From assembly GCA_938075415.1 (NCBI GenBank), contig CALJHC010000003.1:186001-250000 (forward strand): DNA of 64,000 nt, in the 5' to 3' direction. The notes under the pieces were generated by a model. That model did not search any database. It was not told the origin of the DNA and saw only the letters and a list, made by a program, of their open reading frames with translations. Numbering within the stretch: the first letter of the stretch is position 1; each line of letters starts with the position of its first letter. Below are positions 9,505-18,749 of this stretch, one piece after another. The stretch comes from an uncultured Rubripirellula sp. GTDB lineage: Bacteria > Planctomycetota > Planctomycetia > Pirellulales > Pirellulaceae. The position numbers and the translations under genes were made by a program.

Positions 9505-12500
9505 TTGAGCACAAAAGAAACCAACGCCTCGCAAGAGACATTAATGATGTACCAGAGAACCAGCAAAGCAAGAGGTCGACACTTACCTCTTAACCGACTT
9601 CGATGCCAAGTTGATTTGCCAAGCAAAGACCAGAGTTATCGCAAACAAGGACTTGGTGATAGGTCGAGGTTTTTGAACCTGAGCGGCTTAGCATTAATGT
9701 TGGTCTCTTTGTTCTCACTGAAGGGTTTCGCGCAGGAAGAACCACAAGTCTCTCGGGCTGGTAACGATAAGGTCGCTGAAATCATGCGAAACTTCGGTGG
9801 ACGTGGCGTGATGGCGGATGACTCCCTCCCCACACCCGCAATTCAAGCCGTCAAAGAATTCCAAGTTCGAGACGGATTGGAAGTTCAACTGGTGGCCGCG
9901 GAGCCCAACGTTCAACAACCGCTATTCGTTAGCTGGGACTCACGCGGAAGGATGTGGGTGATTCAATACCGGCAATACCAGTTCCCTGCCGGCCTCAAAG
10001 TGGTGCGTTACGATCAACACTTGCGAGCAGTCTTTGACAAAGTTCCCGACCCACCGCCATTGGGAACCCCCGGTGTCGACAAGATTACCGTACACGAAGA
10101 CACCAATGGGGACGGCTATTTCGATCGCAGTAAAGATGTGATCACCGGGTTAAACATTGCCACATCAGTTCAAGTGGGTAACGGATCCATCTGGGTGCTC
10201 AACCCACCCTACTTACTCCGTTACCCTGATGCTGATGGCGATGACATTCCGGATGGTGAACCGGAAGTTCATCTCAGCGGCTTCGGACTCCAAGATACTC
10301 ACTCCGTGGCAAACAGCCTTCTATGGGGACCCGATGGTTGGCTCTATGGTGCCAACGGCAGCACGACCATAGGAGACGTGAGTTCGCAGGTCACCAAAGG
10401 CGTGCAGTTTCAAGGTCAATGCATTTGGCGGTACCATCCCAAGAGTAAAGAATTTGAGATTTATGCAGAGGGTGGAGGCAACACCTTCAGTCTTGACATT
10501 GATTCAAGTGGACAGGTCTTCAGCGGCACCAATGGTGGCAACACACGAGGCTGGTTCTACCCACAAGGCAGCTACTCGGCGAAAAACTGGGGCAAGCACG
10601 GGCCGCTAACTAACCCGCACGCCTTGGGTTTCTTTGGACCGATGAAATTCGAAGGAGACGGCCGGCGATTTGCTCAGGCGTTCTGCATCTACGAAGGTGG
10701 ATTACTTTCTGAAAACTACAATGGATCCATCGTCGCACCGAATTCTCTTCACAACCTTGTCTGGAACAGTGAAAGAATTGCGGACGGATCGACCTTCCGA
10801 ACCGTTGACACACCGAATTTGATCACGACTGAAGACCGCTGGTTTCGACCGGTTTACGGAGGCGTTGGACCTGATGGAGCAATTTACTTAGCGGATTGGT
10901 ATGACACACGCCTTAGTCATGTCAGCCCCACCGACGACTGGCATAAAGAAAGCGGCAGGATCTACCGAATTGCCCCAAGTGGCGTGACACCGGTTTACTC
11001 CGAAGGCAATCTTGAACAACACACCAGCACACACCTGATCTCATTATTTTCGCACGAGAATAAATGGGTCCGCCAACGGGCGGCACTTGTACTCGGATGG
11101 CGGGATGACAAGGGCATCACCAGCAACTTGATCGATGCCGTGGAACAAGGATCGTTGGAAGCCCTTTGGTCACTGAACTTGATGGATGAAGTCTCCGCAG
11201 AATTGGCAACGAAATGGCTGAACCACGCCTCTCCGGATATCAGACGCTGGGTGGTTCGTCTGGTTGGCGACCGGCGAGAATCCATCGAAGGACTAGCCGA
11301 GCTAGCTGCGGATGAGTCGGACATTCATGTTAGAAGCCAACTTGCATCCACGGCAAAAAGAATCGATGCAAAATCAGGTCTCGAAATCATCCAACAATTG
11401 ATCCTCAGGAATGAAGACGCGAATGACCCGCACTTGCCATTGCTGACCTGGTGGGCCATCGAAAGTCACTGCCAAGAATGGGAAGCAATGCAAGCTTTCC
11501 TCAGCAAACCTCGCCTATGGGAAACAGAGGTATTCAGGACAACCATCGCTAGTCGTCTCATGCAACGCTATGCCGCATCGGGCACTCCCGATGAACTAGA
11601 ACACTGCACCTGGTTACTCAAAGCGGCGGCCAATCCGGAAATCCGAGAACAACTCGTAATTGGAATGAGCAGAGCTTTCCAAGGCAGAGCGATGCCTTCA
11701 CTGCCTGAGTCACTCTCCGAAACACTCAGTCAGTACGAAGATCAAATAGGAAACTCGGGCATTATCATCGGATTGAGGCAAGGCAATGAGGAATCAATCC
11801 GGGAAGCCATCGCAGTGCTCACCAATCGATCTGCCGACATCGGACTGCAGATAGAAATCGCGAAAACCTGTGGAGAGATTAAAGTCGGTCAATTGGTATC
11901 GACACTCAAGTCATTGGGTACCGGCCGGGGAACAGGTGAACCGGCTCTGCAACGCGTCGCTTTGCAATCACTCGGGCAATACGATGATGCCTCCATCGCG
12001 ACCACTTTGGTTTCAGCATTTGGCAGCAGTATTTCGGAAGAGCATGGACTAAGGTCCACAGCTTGTCGAACACTGGCAAGCCGCCCAAATTGGGCAAAAG
12101 TATTACTGAACGAACTAAGCAGTTGGCGACTGCGTCCAGAGAACGTTCCCGCCGATGTCGTACAGCAGTTGAGAAGTTACCCTTCGGAAGAATTCAAAAG
12201 CCAAGTCGAAGATATCTTTGGAAAAATCATCGATTCAAAATCGGATAAGCTCGGTGAATTCAAACGGATCAAAACACTCTTGTCGCGGGGAACAGGAAAT
12301 GCCGGTCTCGGTGGTGAATTATTTGCAAAAGCCTGTGGCAATTGCCACCAGCTTTTCGGCCAGGGAAAGAAAATCGGGCCACCACTTGATGGCTACGAAC
12401 GCGGCAGTGTCACCTTCTGGCTCAATGCCATCGTGGACCCCAACCTTGAGATCCGAGAAGGCTTTCAATCCTACCTCGTCTTGACCAATGACGGTCGTTC

Positions 12501-12705
12501 CATCACCGGAATGATCGCGGCGCAAGATACGGCAACGGTAACACTTCGAAACGCAGAAAATCAAATTTCAGTGATCAGTCGTGAAGACATTGAAGTACTC
12601 AAAGCGTTACCAACTTCACTGATGCCCAGCAATCTGCTTGCAGAACTCAACGACCAAGACATCAGAAACCTATTCGCTTACCTCTCGCTAGGGACAAACC
12701 TTTGA
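9505..12705 (+). CDS. Secreted membrane-bound dehydrogenase-type beta-propeller with HEAT repeats and C-terminal cytochrome c domain
   Basis: This 1066-residue protein has the architecture of the large planctomycete dehydrogenases (TIGR02604 plus TIGR02603). A hydrophobic stretch ending SLKGFAQ (residues about 52-76) is a likely signal peptide or anchor. A beta-propeller (about 100-490) carries FDRSKD and DADGDDIPDG segments. HEAT-like helical repeats fill about 500-880. The C terminus carries one c-type heme site, CGNCH, near residue 943. It probably oxidises a sugar or related substrate in the periplasm. The frame starts at TTG 9505; ATG 9544 or 9547 are alternatives. Its stop overlaps the TTG start of the next gene (TTGA), so they are translationally coupled. 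The substrate is unknown. Confidence 0.88.
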   Translation: MSTKETNASQETLMMYQRTSKARGRHLPLNRLRCQVDLPSKDQSYRKQGLGDRSRFLNLSGLALMLVSLFSLKGFAQEEPQVSRAGNDKVAEIMRNFGGRGVMADDSLPTPAIQAVKEFQVRDGLEVQLVAAEPNVQQPLFVSWDSRGRMWVIQYRQYQFPAGLKVVRYDQHLRAVFDKVPDPPPLGTPGVDKITVHEDTNGDGYFDRSKDVITGLNIATSVQVGNGSIWVLNPPYLLRYPDADGDDIPDGEPEVHLSGFGLQDTHSVANSLLWGPDGWLYGANGSTTIGDVSSQVTKGVQFQGQCIWRYHPKSKEFEIYAEGGGNTFSLDIDSSGQVFSGTNGGNTRGWFYPQGSYSAKNWGKHGPLTNPHALGFFGPMKFEGDGRRFAQAFCIYEGGLLSENYNGSIVAPNSLHNLVWNSERIADGSTFRTVDTPNLITTEDRWFRPVYGGVGPDGAIYLADWYDTRLSHVSPTDDWHKESGRIYRIAPSGVTPVYSEGNLEQHTSTHLISLFSHENKWVRQRAALVLGWRDDKGITSNLIDAVEQGSLEALWSLNLMDEVSAELATKWLNHASPDIRRWVVRLVGDRRESIEGLAELAADESDIHVRSQLASTAKRIDAKSGLEIIQQLILRNEDANDPHLPLLTWWAIESHCQEWEAMQAFLSKPRLWETEVFRTTIASRLMQRYAASGTPDELEHCTWLLKAAANPEIREQLVIGMSRAFQGRAMPSLPESLSETLSQYEDQIGNSGIIIGLRQGNEESIREAIAVLTNRSADIGLQIEIAKTCGEIKVGQLVSTLKSLGTGRGTGEPALQRVALQSLGQYDDASIATTLVSAFGSSISEEHGLRSTACRTLASRPNWAKVLLNELSSWRLRPENVPADVVQQLRSYPSEEFKSQVEDIFGKIIDSKSDKLGEFKRIKTLLSRGTGNAGLGGELFAKACGNCHQLFGQGKKIGPPLDGYERGSVTFWLNAIVDPNLEIREGFQSYLVLTNDGRSITGMIAAQDTATVTLRNAENQISVISREDIEVLKALPTSLMPSNLLAELNDQDIRNLFAYLSLGTNL

Positions 12706-13622
12706 GTAACCTTGTTACCAACGCCATCGGCCGCAGGAACTTCCTGGCAACCTGCGCAACCCTCTCATCAAGCCTGCTCATGGCTCAAAGTAGCAGCAAG
12801 GGCTCCAATCCTGGACCAAAGATTTGTGTCTTTACCAAACCCTTTAATTCGCTGACTTTCGATCAACTTGCCAATCACATCGCAGACCTTGGGTTTGATG
12901 GAATTGAGGCGCCGATTCGAAAAGGCGGTCACATTGAACCAGCAGAAGCACCAGACAAACTGCCGGAACTTCATGAGGCGTTAACCAAGCGGGGACTTGA
13001 AATCACCTTAATGACCACCGATATCAATGACCCCGATGACCCGCTCACTGAAAAAGTAATTCGCACCGCAGCGACGCTGGGCATCGAGCGATACCGCATG
13101 AAGTACTTTCGTTACGATCTCTCAAAGGACATCCATTCACAGATTACAGCAATGCAACCCCAAGTTCGCGATCTAGCTGCGATGAACCATGAATTTGGAA
13201 TGCAAGGTCTCTATCAAAATCACGCTGGCAAGGATTATTGCGGCGCTCCGATCTGGGACCTGGACCTGCTGCTAAAGGGAATTCCCAAAAGCGATCTTGG
13301 CGTGGCCTATGACATTCGACACGCGACAGTTGAGGGTGGAACCAGCTGGCCAATCACTTGGAAAATGATCGAGCACCGAGTTGCAATGGTCTACGTCAAG
13401 GATTTTGTGTGGAAAGAGACCTCACGCCCGGCCAACGTCCCACTGGGAGAGGGAAGGGTTGCGAAGGATTTTTTCCGAATGCTTCGGAAGTCTAAATATG
13501 ATGGCCCCATATCGCTTCACGAAGAATACCTCGATCACCGAGACCCCAAACTGGTTGATGATCATCTCTCGGCGATGCAACGGGATTTGGCGACGCTGCA
13601 ATCAATGTTGGCGGAAAGCTAA
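12702..13622 (+). CDS. Tat-exported sugar phosphate isomerase/epimerase-like TIM-barrel protein
   Basis: The 306-residue product begins with a Tat-like signal (GRRNFLATCATLSSSLLMAQ) followed by a xylose-isomerase-like TIM barrel. Candidate metal-ligand segments include GIEAP, QNHAGKDYCGAP and ISLHEEYLDH. Related proteins isomerise or epimerise sugars, though many exported planctomycete members are uncharacterised. It starts at a TTG overlapping the stop of the preceding dehydrogenase gene by four bases, so the two probably act on the same substrate. It converges directly on the next minus-strand gene with no spacer. Confidence 0.88.
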   Translation: MSNLVTNAIGRRNFLATCATLSSSLLMAQSSSKGSNPGPKICVFTKPFNSLTFDQLANHIADLGFDGIEAPIRKGGHIEPAEAPDKLPELHEALTKRGLEITLMTTDINDPDDPLTEKVIRTAATLGIERYRMKYFRYDLSKDIHSQITAMQPQVRDLAAMNHEFGMQGLYQNHAGKDYCGAPIWDLDLLLKGIPKSDLGVAYDIRHATVEGGTSWPITWKMIEHRVAMVYVKDFVWKETSRPANVPLGEGRVAKDFFRMLRKSKYDGPISLHEEYLDHRDPKLVDDHLSAMQRDLATLQSMLAES

Positions 13623-14654
13623 TCAAATCAGCTCGGGCTTGCCAGATTGAATTGACGCGTCCGCAGCCAAGCACATTGCAACCGACCAGCGACCATCTTT
13701 ACCGGTGCAGTGCAACGGAACACCCTTTCCAATTGCATCGACCATCCTGGCAATCTGGTCCTCTAGCTCAAACAGCTCGCCGGTTGGCTTATCAATGGGA
13801 ACGTTCTGAACTGTCTCACCATCAAATGCGCGAAGTGAAAATGTCGGGTGCCGAGTACGATCCATCGCCCCACTCCAAGACGCCCACATTGCCCCCTTAG
13901 TCCCGGTAATCTTGATCGTTTGATGGTGTTCAAATGCGGCGAGTGTTTGCGAAACGACCGCGTAAGCACCGCCGTCAAAGTGCATGATCGCGCTAAAATT
14001 ATCCTGCAATTCAGGATGCCCCGGTTGCCTTGAGTTTGCTGTGGCATAGACACTCGAAGGATCACCATTGGACTCCAAATACCAGCGAGCAAGATCGAAA
14101 AAGTGGATCGGCTCCTCCAGGACCCAACTGCCCACACGATCAATGTCGTACCGCCAACCCTTGGCGCCCTGACGATAAGGATTTCGGGAAAGCTCCACGA
14201 GTGCGTAAAGGGGATCACCTATAAAACCATCGTCAATCATCGACTTAACTTTCCCCCACATCGAGGAAAGTCGAAGCTCATGACCGACGGCAAAAATGCA
14301 CTCACGCTGCGTGGCCGCGGCGATCATCTCGTCACATTCACTTAAAGACAGGCCCATCGGTTTCTCAAGTAACAAATGCTTTCCCGACCCCAGTACCGAC
14401 ATCGAAACCTCATGGTGAAGGTGACTGGGGACGACGACGTCGACCACGTCAAGTTCGCCACTCGACACCATCTCGCGGTAATCAGTGAAGACATTGACCG
14501 AAGGATATTTTTCTTTGGCAAGGTCTGCCGAAGCTTGACTGCTTGCAGCAACACTCACCAACTCTGCACCCTCGGTAACCGCAATTGCATTTGCATGATG
14601 TTGTCCCCATGCACCAAAACCGACGAGACCAAATCGAACTGGACGATCATTCAT
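13623..14654 (-). CDS. Gfo/Idh/MocA family oxidoreductase
   Basis: This 343-residue NAD(P)-dependent oxidoreductase has an N-terminal Rossmann motif (GLVGFGAWGQHHA) and the family hallmark EKPMGLS near residue 97. The C-terminal alpha/beta substrate domain follows. Family members oxidise or reduce sugars, inositols and amino sugars. There is no signal peptide, so it is cytoplasmic. It is convergent with the TIM-barrel gene (stops adjacent) and divergent from the aldo/keto reductase. The neighbourhood suggests carbohydrate catabolism; the substrate cannot be read from sequence. Confidence 0.93.
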   Translation of the reverse strand: MNDRPVRFGLVGFGAWGQHHANAIAVTEGAELVSVAASSQASADLAKEKYPSVNVFTDYREMVSSGELDVVDVVVPSHLHHEVSMSVLGSGKHLLLEKPMGLSLSECDEMIAAATQRECIFAVGHELRLSSMWGKVKSMIDDGFIGDPLYALVELSRNPYRQGAKGWRYDIDRVGSWVLEEPIHFFDLARWYLESNGDPSSVYATANSRQPGHPELQDNFSAIMHFDGGAYAVVSQTLAAFEHHQTIKITGTKGAMWASWSGAMDRTRHPTFSLRAFDGETVQNVPIDKPTGELFELEDQIARMVDAIGKGVPLHCTGKDGRWSVAMCLAADASIQSGKPELI

Positions 14655-14992
14655 TCCAAAACCAACCCTTACTTATTTTCCAATCTCAACGTCTGCCAGC
14701 TTACGCTACGGCATTAGCTGAGCACGCAAATGGAGACCCCAAGGTCTGACCAACAACTCATCTTGTAACAGAAACCGGCCCAAAAAGCACACACCCAAAA
14801 GGATCGCCCAACTTGATTGATCAACTGCGCTCAGGCCTGCGAGATTCCCACAATTTCATTCCAAACACATGGTGCTTACGATTTCCCAAACAAGGCTTCT
14901 TGCGTCAAGCAAAATCCCAACGCAAACAAGCCAACTGAAATTTCGTTACATTATTCGCCTTCCCGTTCCGTCCCCAAAGACATCGACTTAGC
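14655..14992. promoter_or_regulatory. Divergent intergenic region with 12-bp palindrome
   Basis: This 338-base interval separates the divergent Gfo/Idh and aldo/keto reductase genes and must hold both promoters. A 12-base inverted repeat (TTGAT-TG-ATCAA) lies at about 14813-14824 and could be an operator. No coding frame here is convincing, and I could not assign -35/-10 boxes reliably. Confidence 0.4.
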
Positions 14993-15970
14993 ATGGATAG
15001 TATTGAATTAAAGAGCAGTCGCAAACTGGACTCCATCGGACTTGGACTCTGGAAAATTGAAAACGAAAAAACGGCTTCAATCGTTCGATCCGCGATTGAA
15101 CTTGGTTACCGACATTTTGACTCCGCTTGTGATTACGGCAATGAAATTGAAACGGGGCAGGGCCTTCGCCAAGCGATCCAGGCGGGAGAGGTGACGAGGG
15201 AACAACTATGGATCACGTCGAAACTGTGGAATACCTACCATCGACCTGAGCATGTTCGACCTGCTTTGGAAAAATCACTGAAAGATCTTCAACTCGACTA
15301 CCTGGACCTTTATCTCATTCACTTCCCCATCTCCTCGTCGTTTGTGCCAATCGAGCAACGGTATCCGCCAGGTTGGTTTGCCGATCCTGATGGCCCAAAC
15401 CCAAGAGTACAAGAAGATCCGGTTCCAATCATTGAAACTTGGCGGGCAATGGAACAACTTGTGAGCGATGGTCTTGTTCGCGAAATCGGTGTCTGCAATT
15501 TTGGAACCTCCCTGCTCCGTGACTTGATGAGTCAAGCAGAGATTCCGCCTGCAATGCTGCAAGTTGAAATGCACCCGTATCTCACTCAGGAAAAGCTGCT
15601 GCGATTCTGCCATGAGTCACAGATCGCGGTTACCGCATTCTCACCACTTGGAGCCCAATCCTATTTCCAATTAGAAATGGCGGAAACATCGGAATCGCTT
15701 CTCGTTCATGACGAAATCAAAACCATTGCGAACAAACACGGCAAGTCGCCCGCTCAGATTCTATTACGTTGGGGAATTCAGAGAGGTACCTCTGTGGTAC
15801 CAAAGTCATCCAACCTGAATCGCCTCAAAGAAAATCTAGAGGTTTTTGATTTTCAGTTGGAGCCAACGGAGATGCAGACCATCGCATCACTCAATCGAAA
15901 TCGCAGATTCAATGACCCAGGTGATTTTTGCGAGTCAGCCTTCAATACGTTTTTACCAATATACGAATAG
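14993..15970 (+). CDS. Aldo/keto reductase
   Basis: This 325-residue NAD(P)H-dependent reductase has the full catalytic tetrad: Asp and Tyr in FDSACDYGNE, Lys in ITSKLWN, and His in LIHFP. The C-terminal cofactor-binding segment VVPKSSNLNRLKENLEVFDF is also present. The sequence resembles aldose and xylose reductases that reduce aldehydes to alcohols. It is cytoplasmic. The dioxygenase gene follows after about 37 bases in the same direction, so they may be cotranscribed. The natural substrate is unknown. Confidence 0.93.
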   Translation: MDSIELKSSRKLDSIGLGLWKIENEKTASIVRSAIELGYRHFDSACDYGNEIETGQGLRQAIQAGEVTREQLWITSKLWNTYHRPEHVRPALEKSLKDLQLDYLDLYLIHFPISSSFVPIEQRYPPGWFADPDGPNPRVQEDPVPIIETWRAMEQLVSDGLVREIGVCNFGTSLLRDLMSQAEIPPAMLQVEMHPYLTQEKLLRFCHESQIAVTAFSPLGAQSYFQLEMAETSESLLVHDEIKTIANKHGKSPAQILLRWGIQRGTSVVPKSSNLNRLKENLEVFDFQLEPTEMQTIASLNRNRRFNDPGDFCESAFNTFLPIYE

Positions 15971-16007
15971 CTCTAAAAGAGACGATACCAAAGGAAGAAA
16001 ACCGAAA

Positions 16008-17033
16008 ATGAATTCACTCACTGCGAAAAAAACAGCGATCGCAAATCAACAGTTCCACAACGATTCAGTCTTTCCGCATGTGATCCAGTGCCAAGATGCC
16101 AACTGTGACCTGGAAACCGCAACTGAGTGGATACAATCGCAAAGCAGGGAACTGCTGACATTGGCAACAGCACACGGAGCGGTCTTACTGCGTGACTTTC
16201 CTGTCACCAGTGCTGAAAATTTTGATTCGATGGTGACCGCTCTTGGGTTGCCAAATTTCCCCTACGAACAATCGCTATCCAACGCGGTGCGTGTGAATCG
16301 GACGGAACGAGTTTTCTCAGCGAACGAAGCACCACCGGAGGTCCAGATTTTCTTTCACCACGAAATGGCGCAGACACCACTTTTTCCGCGGTGGATTTTT
16401 TTCAGCTGTGAAGTCGCTGCCGAACAGGGCGGTGCGACACCGATCTGTCGTTCGGATATTTTGCTGGAAAAACTTAGAGATTCGTGCCCTGACTTCATTG
16501 AGGCATGCGAGCAGAAAGGGCTTCGCTACACCAATATCATGCCAAGTAACAACGATGCCAATTCAGGCATGGGAAGATCCTGGAAAAGCACCCTCGGTGT
16601 CGAAGATCAAGAAGCAGCTGAAAAAAGATTGCGGGATCTGGGATACCGCTGGGAGTGGATGAAAGACGGTTGCTTGAAGGCCATGACTCCAACCCTTCCG
16701 GCGGTAGCAACACTGGCAGACGGGCGAGACGTTTTCTTCAATCAATTAATTGCTGCTTTTCGCGGATGGAAGGATGAACGTAATGATCCGTCAAAATCAA
16801 TCTGCCACGGAGATGGCGCACCACTAGACACTCACGGGGTATCAACCGCCGCAGCCTTATCTGAAGAACTCGCCTTTGACTTAATGTGGCAAGCGGGTGA
16901 CATCGTACTGATTGACAACAGGGTGACCATGCATGCAAGACGCCCGTTTATCGGCACCCGAAAAGTTCTCGCGTCGCTGGCCAGCATGGAACGCAATGAA
17001 TTCACTCCGACCAATCCCCAACGGCCTGATTGA
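16008..17033 (+). CDS. TauD/TfdA-like Fe(II)/2-oxoglutarate dioxygenase
   Basis: The 341-residue product is a clavaminate-synthase/TauD-type dioxygenase. The iron-binding His-X-Glu lies in FFHHEMAQ, in place of the more usual His-X-Asp. The distal histidine is in DNRVTMHARRPF, with a nearby arginine for 2-oxoglutarate. I chose ATG 16008 because it follows AAAGGAAG at a good distance; the frame is open 54 codons further upstream but overlaps the aldo/keto reductase gene. Relatives include taurine dioxygenase and SyrP-like hydroxylases. Together with the MFS and TauE-type transporters downstream, it could act on an organosulfonate or organic acid, but this is inference. Confidence 0.88.
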   Translation: MNSLTAKKTAIANQQFHNDSVFPHVIQCQDANCDLETATEWIQSQSRELLTLATAHGAVLLRDFPVTSAENFDSMVTALGLPNFPYEQSLSNAVRVNRTERVFSANEAPPEVQIFFHHEMAQTPLFPRWIFFSCEVAAEQGGATPICRSDILLEKLRDSCPDFIEACEQKGLRYTNIMPSNNDANSGMGRSWKSTLGVEDQEAAEKRLRDLGYRWEWMKDGCLKAMTPTLPAVATLADGRDVFFNQLIAAFRGWKDERNDPSKSICHGDGAPLDTHGVSTAAALSEELAFDLMWQAGDIVLIDNRVTMHARRPFIGTRKVLASLASMERNEFTPTNPQRPD

Positions 17034-17125
17034 ATTCACGTATATTCTTATCTGACAACGAGATTTGAAACTGTCCCCACGGACACGTGCTGCACTCTCC
17101 TGACCAATCATTGCATGGCAGGAAC

Positions 17126-17163
17126 CTGCGTTCTACCCGAGATACTGCGTTCTACCCGAGATA
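17126..17163. repeat. 19-bp perfect tandem repeat
   Basis: The unit CTGCGTTCTACCCGAGATA occurs twice in direct succession (17126-17144 and 17145-17163), between the dioxygenase stop and the MFS gene. It may reflect replication slippage or a duplicated regulatory site. Confidence 0.85.
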
Positions 17164-17317
17164 ATGGGGCCAGAGGTTACACCAAAGGGAGCCCGTTGAC
17201 TCAAATGATTGTGACCATAAAAAAATCTACTCAACGGTGACCAAACCGTTCTCTTGAATTTCCGTTGCCAATTCCTGACATTAACCAACGACGTACCTTT
17301 CGCCAACAAGCATCGCC

Positions 17318-18748
17318 ATGAGTCAAGACAAAGATCAATCGAACCTCAAATGGTATGAAGGCATCTCCTCTTACCAATGGACGGTTCTTCTCATCGCATC
17401 CCTGGGTTGGGTATTTGATGTCTTTGAAGGTCAAATCTTTGTGGCCTCCATGCGAGATGCGATGCCCGCATTATTGGATGTGAAGCCGGATGACAGTTCG
17501 GTGGTTGCATGGAACAACATCGCATTTGGATTCTTCCTTTTTGGTGGCGCTCTCGGTGGCGTGCTTTTTGGCATACTCAGTGATCGCATTGGTCGATCCA
17601 AAACCATGATCATCACGATCCTGTTCTACTCCTTGTTCACATGCGCGAGTTCGTTTGCGCAAGCACCATGGCAGATGGTTGCACTGAGATTTCTGGTTGC
17701 GATGGGTGTGGGTGGCGAGTGGGCCGTCGCGGCGGCGATGGTTGCCGAGGTGATGCCGACTCGATCACGTTCCGTCATGGGGTCAATCTTTCATGCGTCG
17801 AGTGTTTTTGGAACTCTCCTCGCAGCAGCAACCGTGGCAATGCTTATTGGAAACGAAGCGATTAATGGCTGGTTTCTGGAGAGAGGTTTGGAAGCATGGC
17901 GAGTGGGATTTGCGATTGGCGTTTTGCCTGCATTTCTCACACTCTGGATTCGATGGAAATTGCGTGAGCCCGATTCTTGGCAGTCGGCAAAGGAACAATC
18001 TAAGCAAGATCCAACCCAAAAGATGGGGCAATTATCAGAACTTTTCAACTCAAAAAACCTGCGTTCAACCATAGTTGGCGTCGCACTGTCAACTGTCGGA
18101 CTAGTAACCTTCTGGGGCATCCACATCTACGGAAAGAATGCGTTACTTCGTCGAGCTCAGGCGGAAGCGCTGATTGAAGCGAATGTCACCGATCCCGGCG
18201 TCGATGCTGACGAAGATGAAAAAGAGAACTTCAAACAACAAAAATCTGCCGTTCTCAATGGGCCTGCTGCTGCAACCATCAAACGTGCGGAAATGACCAG
18301 TATGGTTCTCAACACCATTGGTGGTGGATTGGGCTTGCTACTGTTTGGTTGGATTAGCGATCGCCTTGGAAGAAGGGGTGCGTTCTTTGTTTATCACATC
18401 GCTGCCTTTGCCGTTGTCATTCTCCTTTTCAAGGTGCTACTTCCCGGCGGAGCATCAACGACCACATTAGCGATTTGCCTACCGGTGTTTGGGTTTTTCA
18501 CGCTCGGAATGCACGCCGGCTACGCAGTCTACTTCCCTGAACTGTATCCAACACGGGTCCGCGGCACCGGAGCGGGCTTCTGCTTTAACTTTGGTCGCCT
18601 CGGAACTGGCGCCGCATTTATATGCTTTGGATTCCTCGTCAAAATGCCCCCAGAATCACAAGCGTTACTGCTCGCGCCTCTCTATCTAGTCGGAGCAGTG
18701 ATCGTTCTCTTTGGACGTGAGACGCGAGGTGAGGAGCTGCTCGAATAA
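17318..18748 (+). CDS. MFS transporter (aromatic acid/metabolite:H+ symporter-like)
   Basis: This 476-residue integral membrane protein has about twelve hydrophobic segments and the MFS loop motif GILSDRIGRSKT between helices 2 and 3. It resembles the AAHS/sugar-porter branch, which imports small organic acids. An unusually long charged insertion (about residues 275-330, containing DADEDEKENFKQQ) lies in the second half. The TauE-like gene begins two bases after its stop, indicating a shared transcript. The cargo probably matches the reductase and dioxygenase upstream, but it cannot be named from sequence. Confidence 0.9.
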   Translation: MSQDKDQSNLKWYEGISSYQWTVLLIASLGWVFDVFEGQIFVASMRDAMPALLDVKPDDSSVVAWNNIAFGFFLFGGALGGVLFGILSDRIGRSKTMIITILFYSLFTCASSFAQAPWQMVALRFLVAMGVGGEWAVAAAMVAEVMPTRSRSVMGSIFHASSVFGTLLAAATVAMLIGNEAINGWFLERGLEAWRVGFAIGVLPAFLTLWIRWKLREPDSWQSAKEQSKQDPTQKMGQLSELFNSKNLRSTIVGVALSTVGLVTFWGIHIYGKNALLRRAQAEALIEANVTDPGVDADEDEKENFKQQKSAVLNGPAAATIKRAEMTSMVLNTIGGGLGLLLFGWISDRLGRRGAFFVYHIAAFAVVILLFKVLLPGGASTTTLAICLPVFGFFTLGMHAGYAVYFPELYPTRVRGTGAGFCFNFGRLGTGAAFICFGFLVKMPPESQALLLAPLYLVGAVIVLFGRETRGEELLE

Positions 18749-18749
18749 G

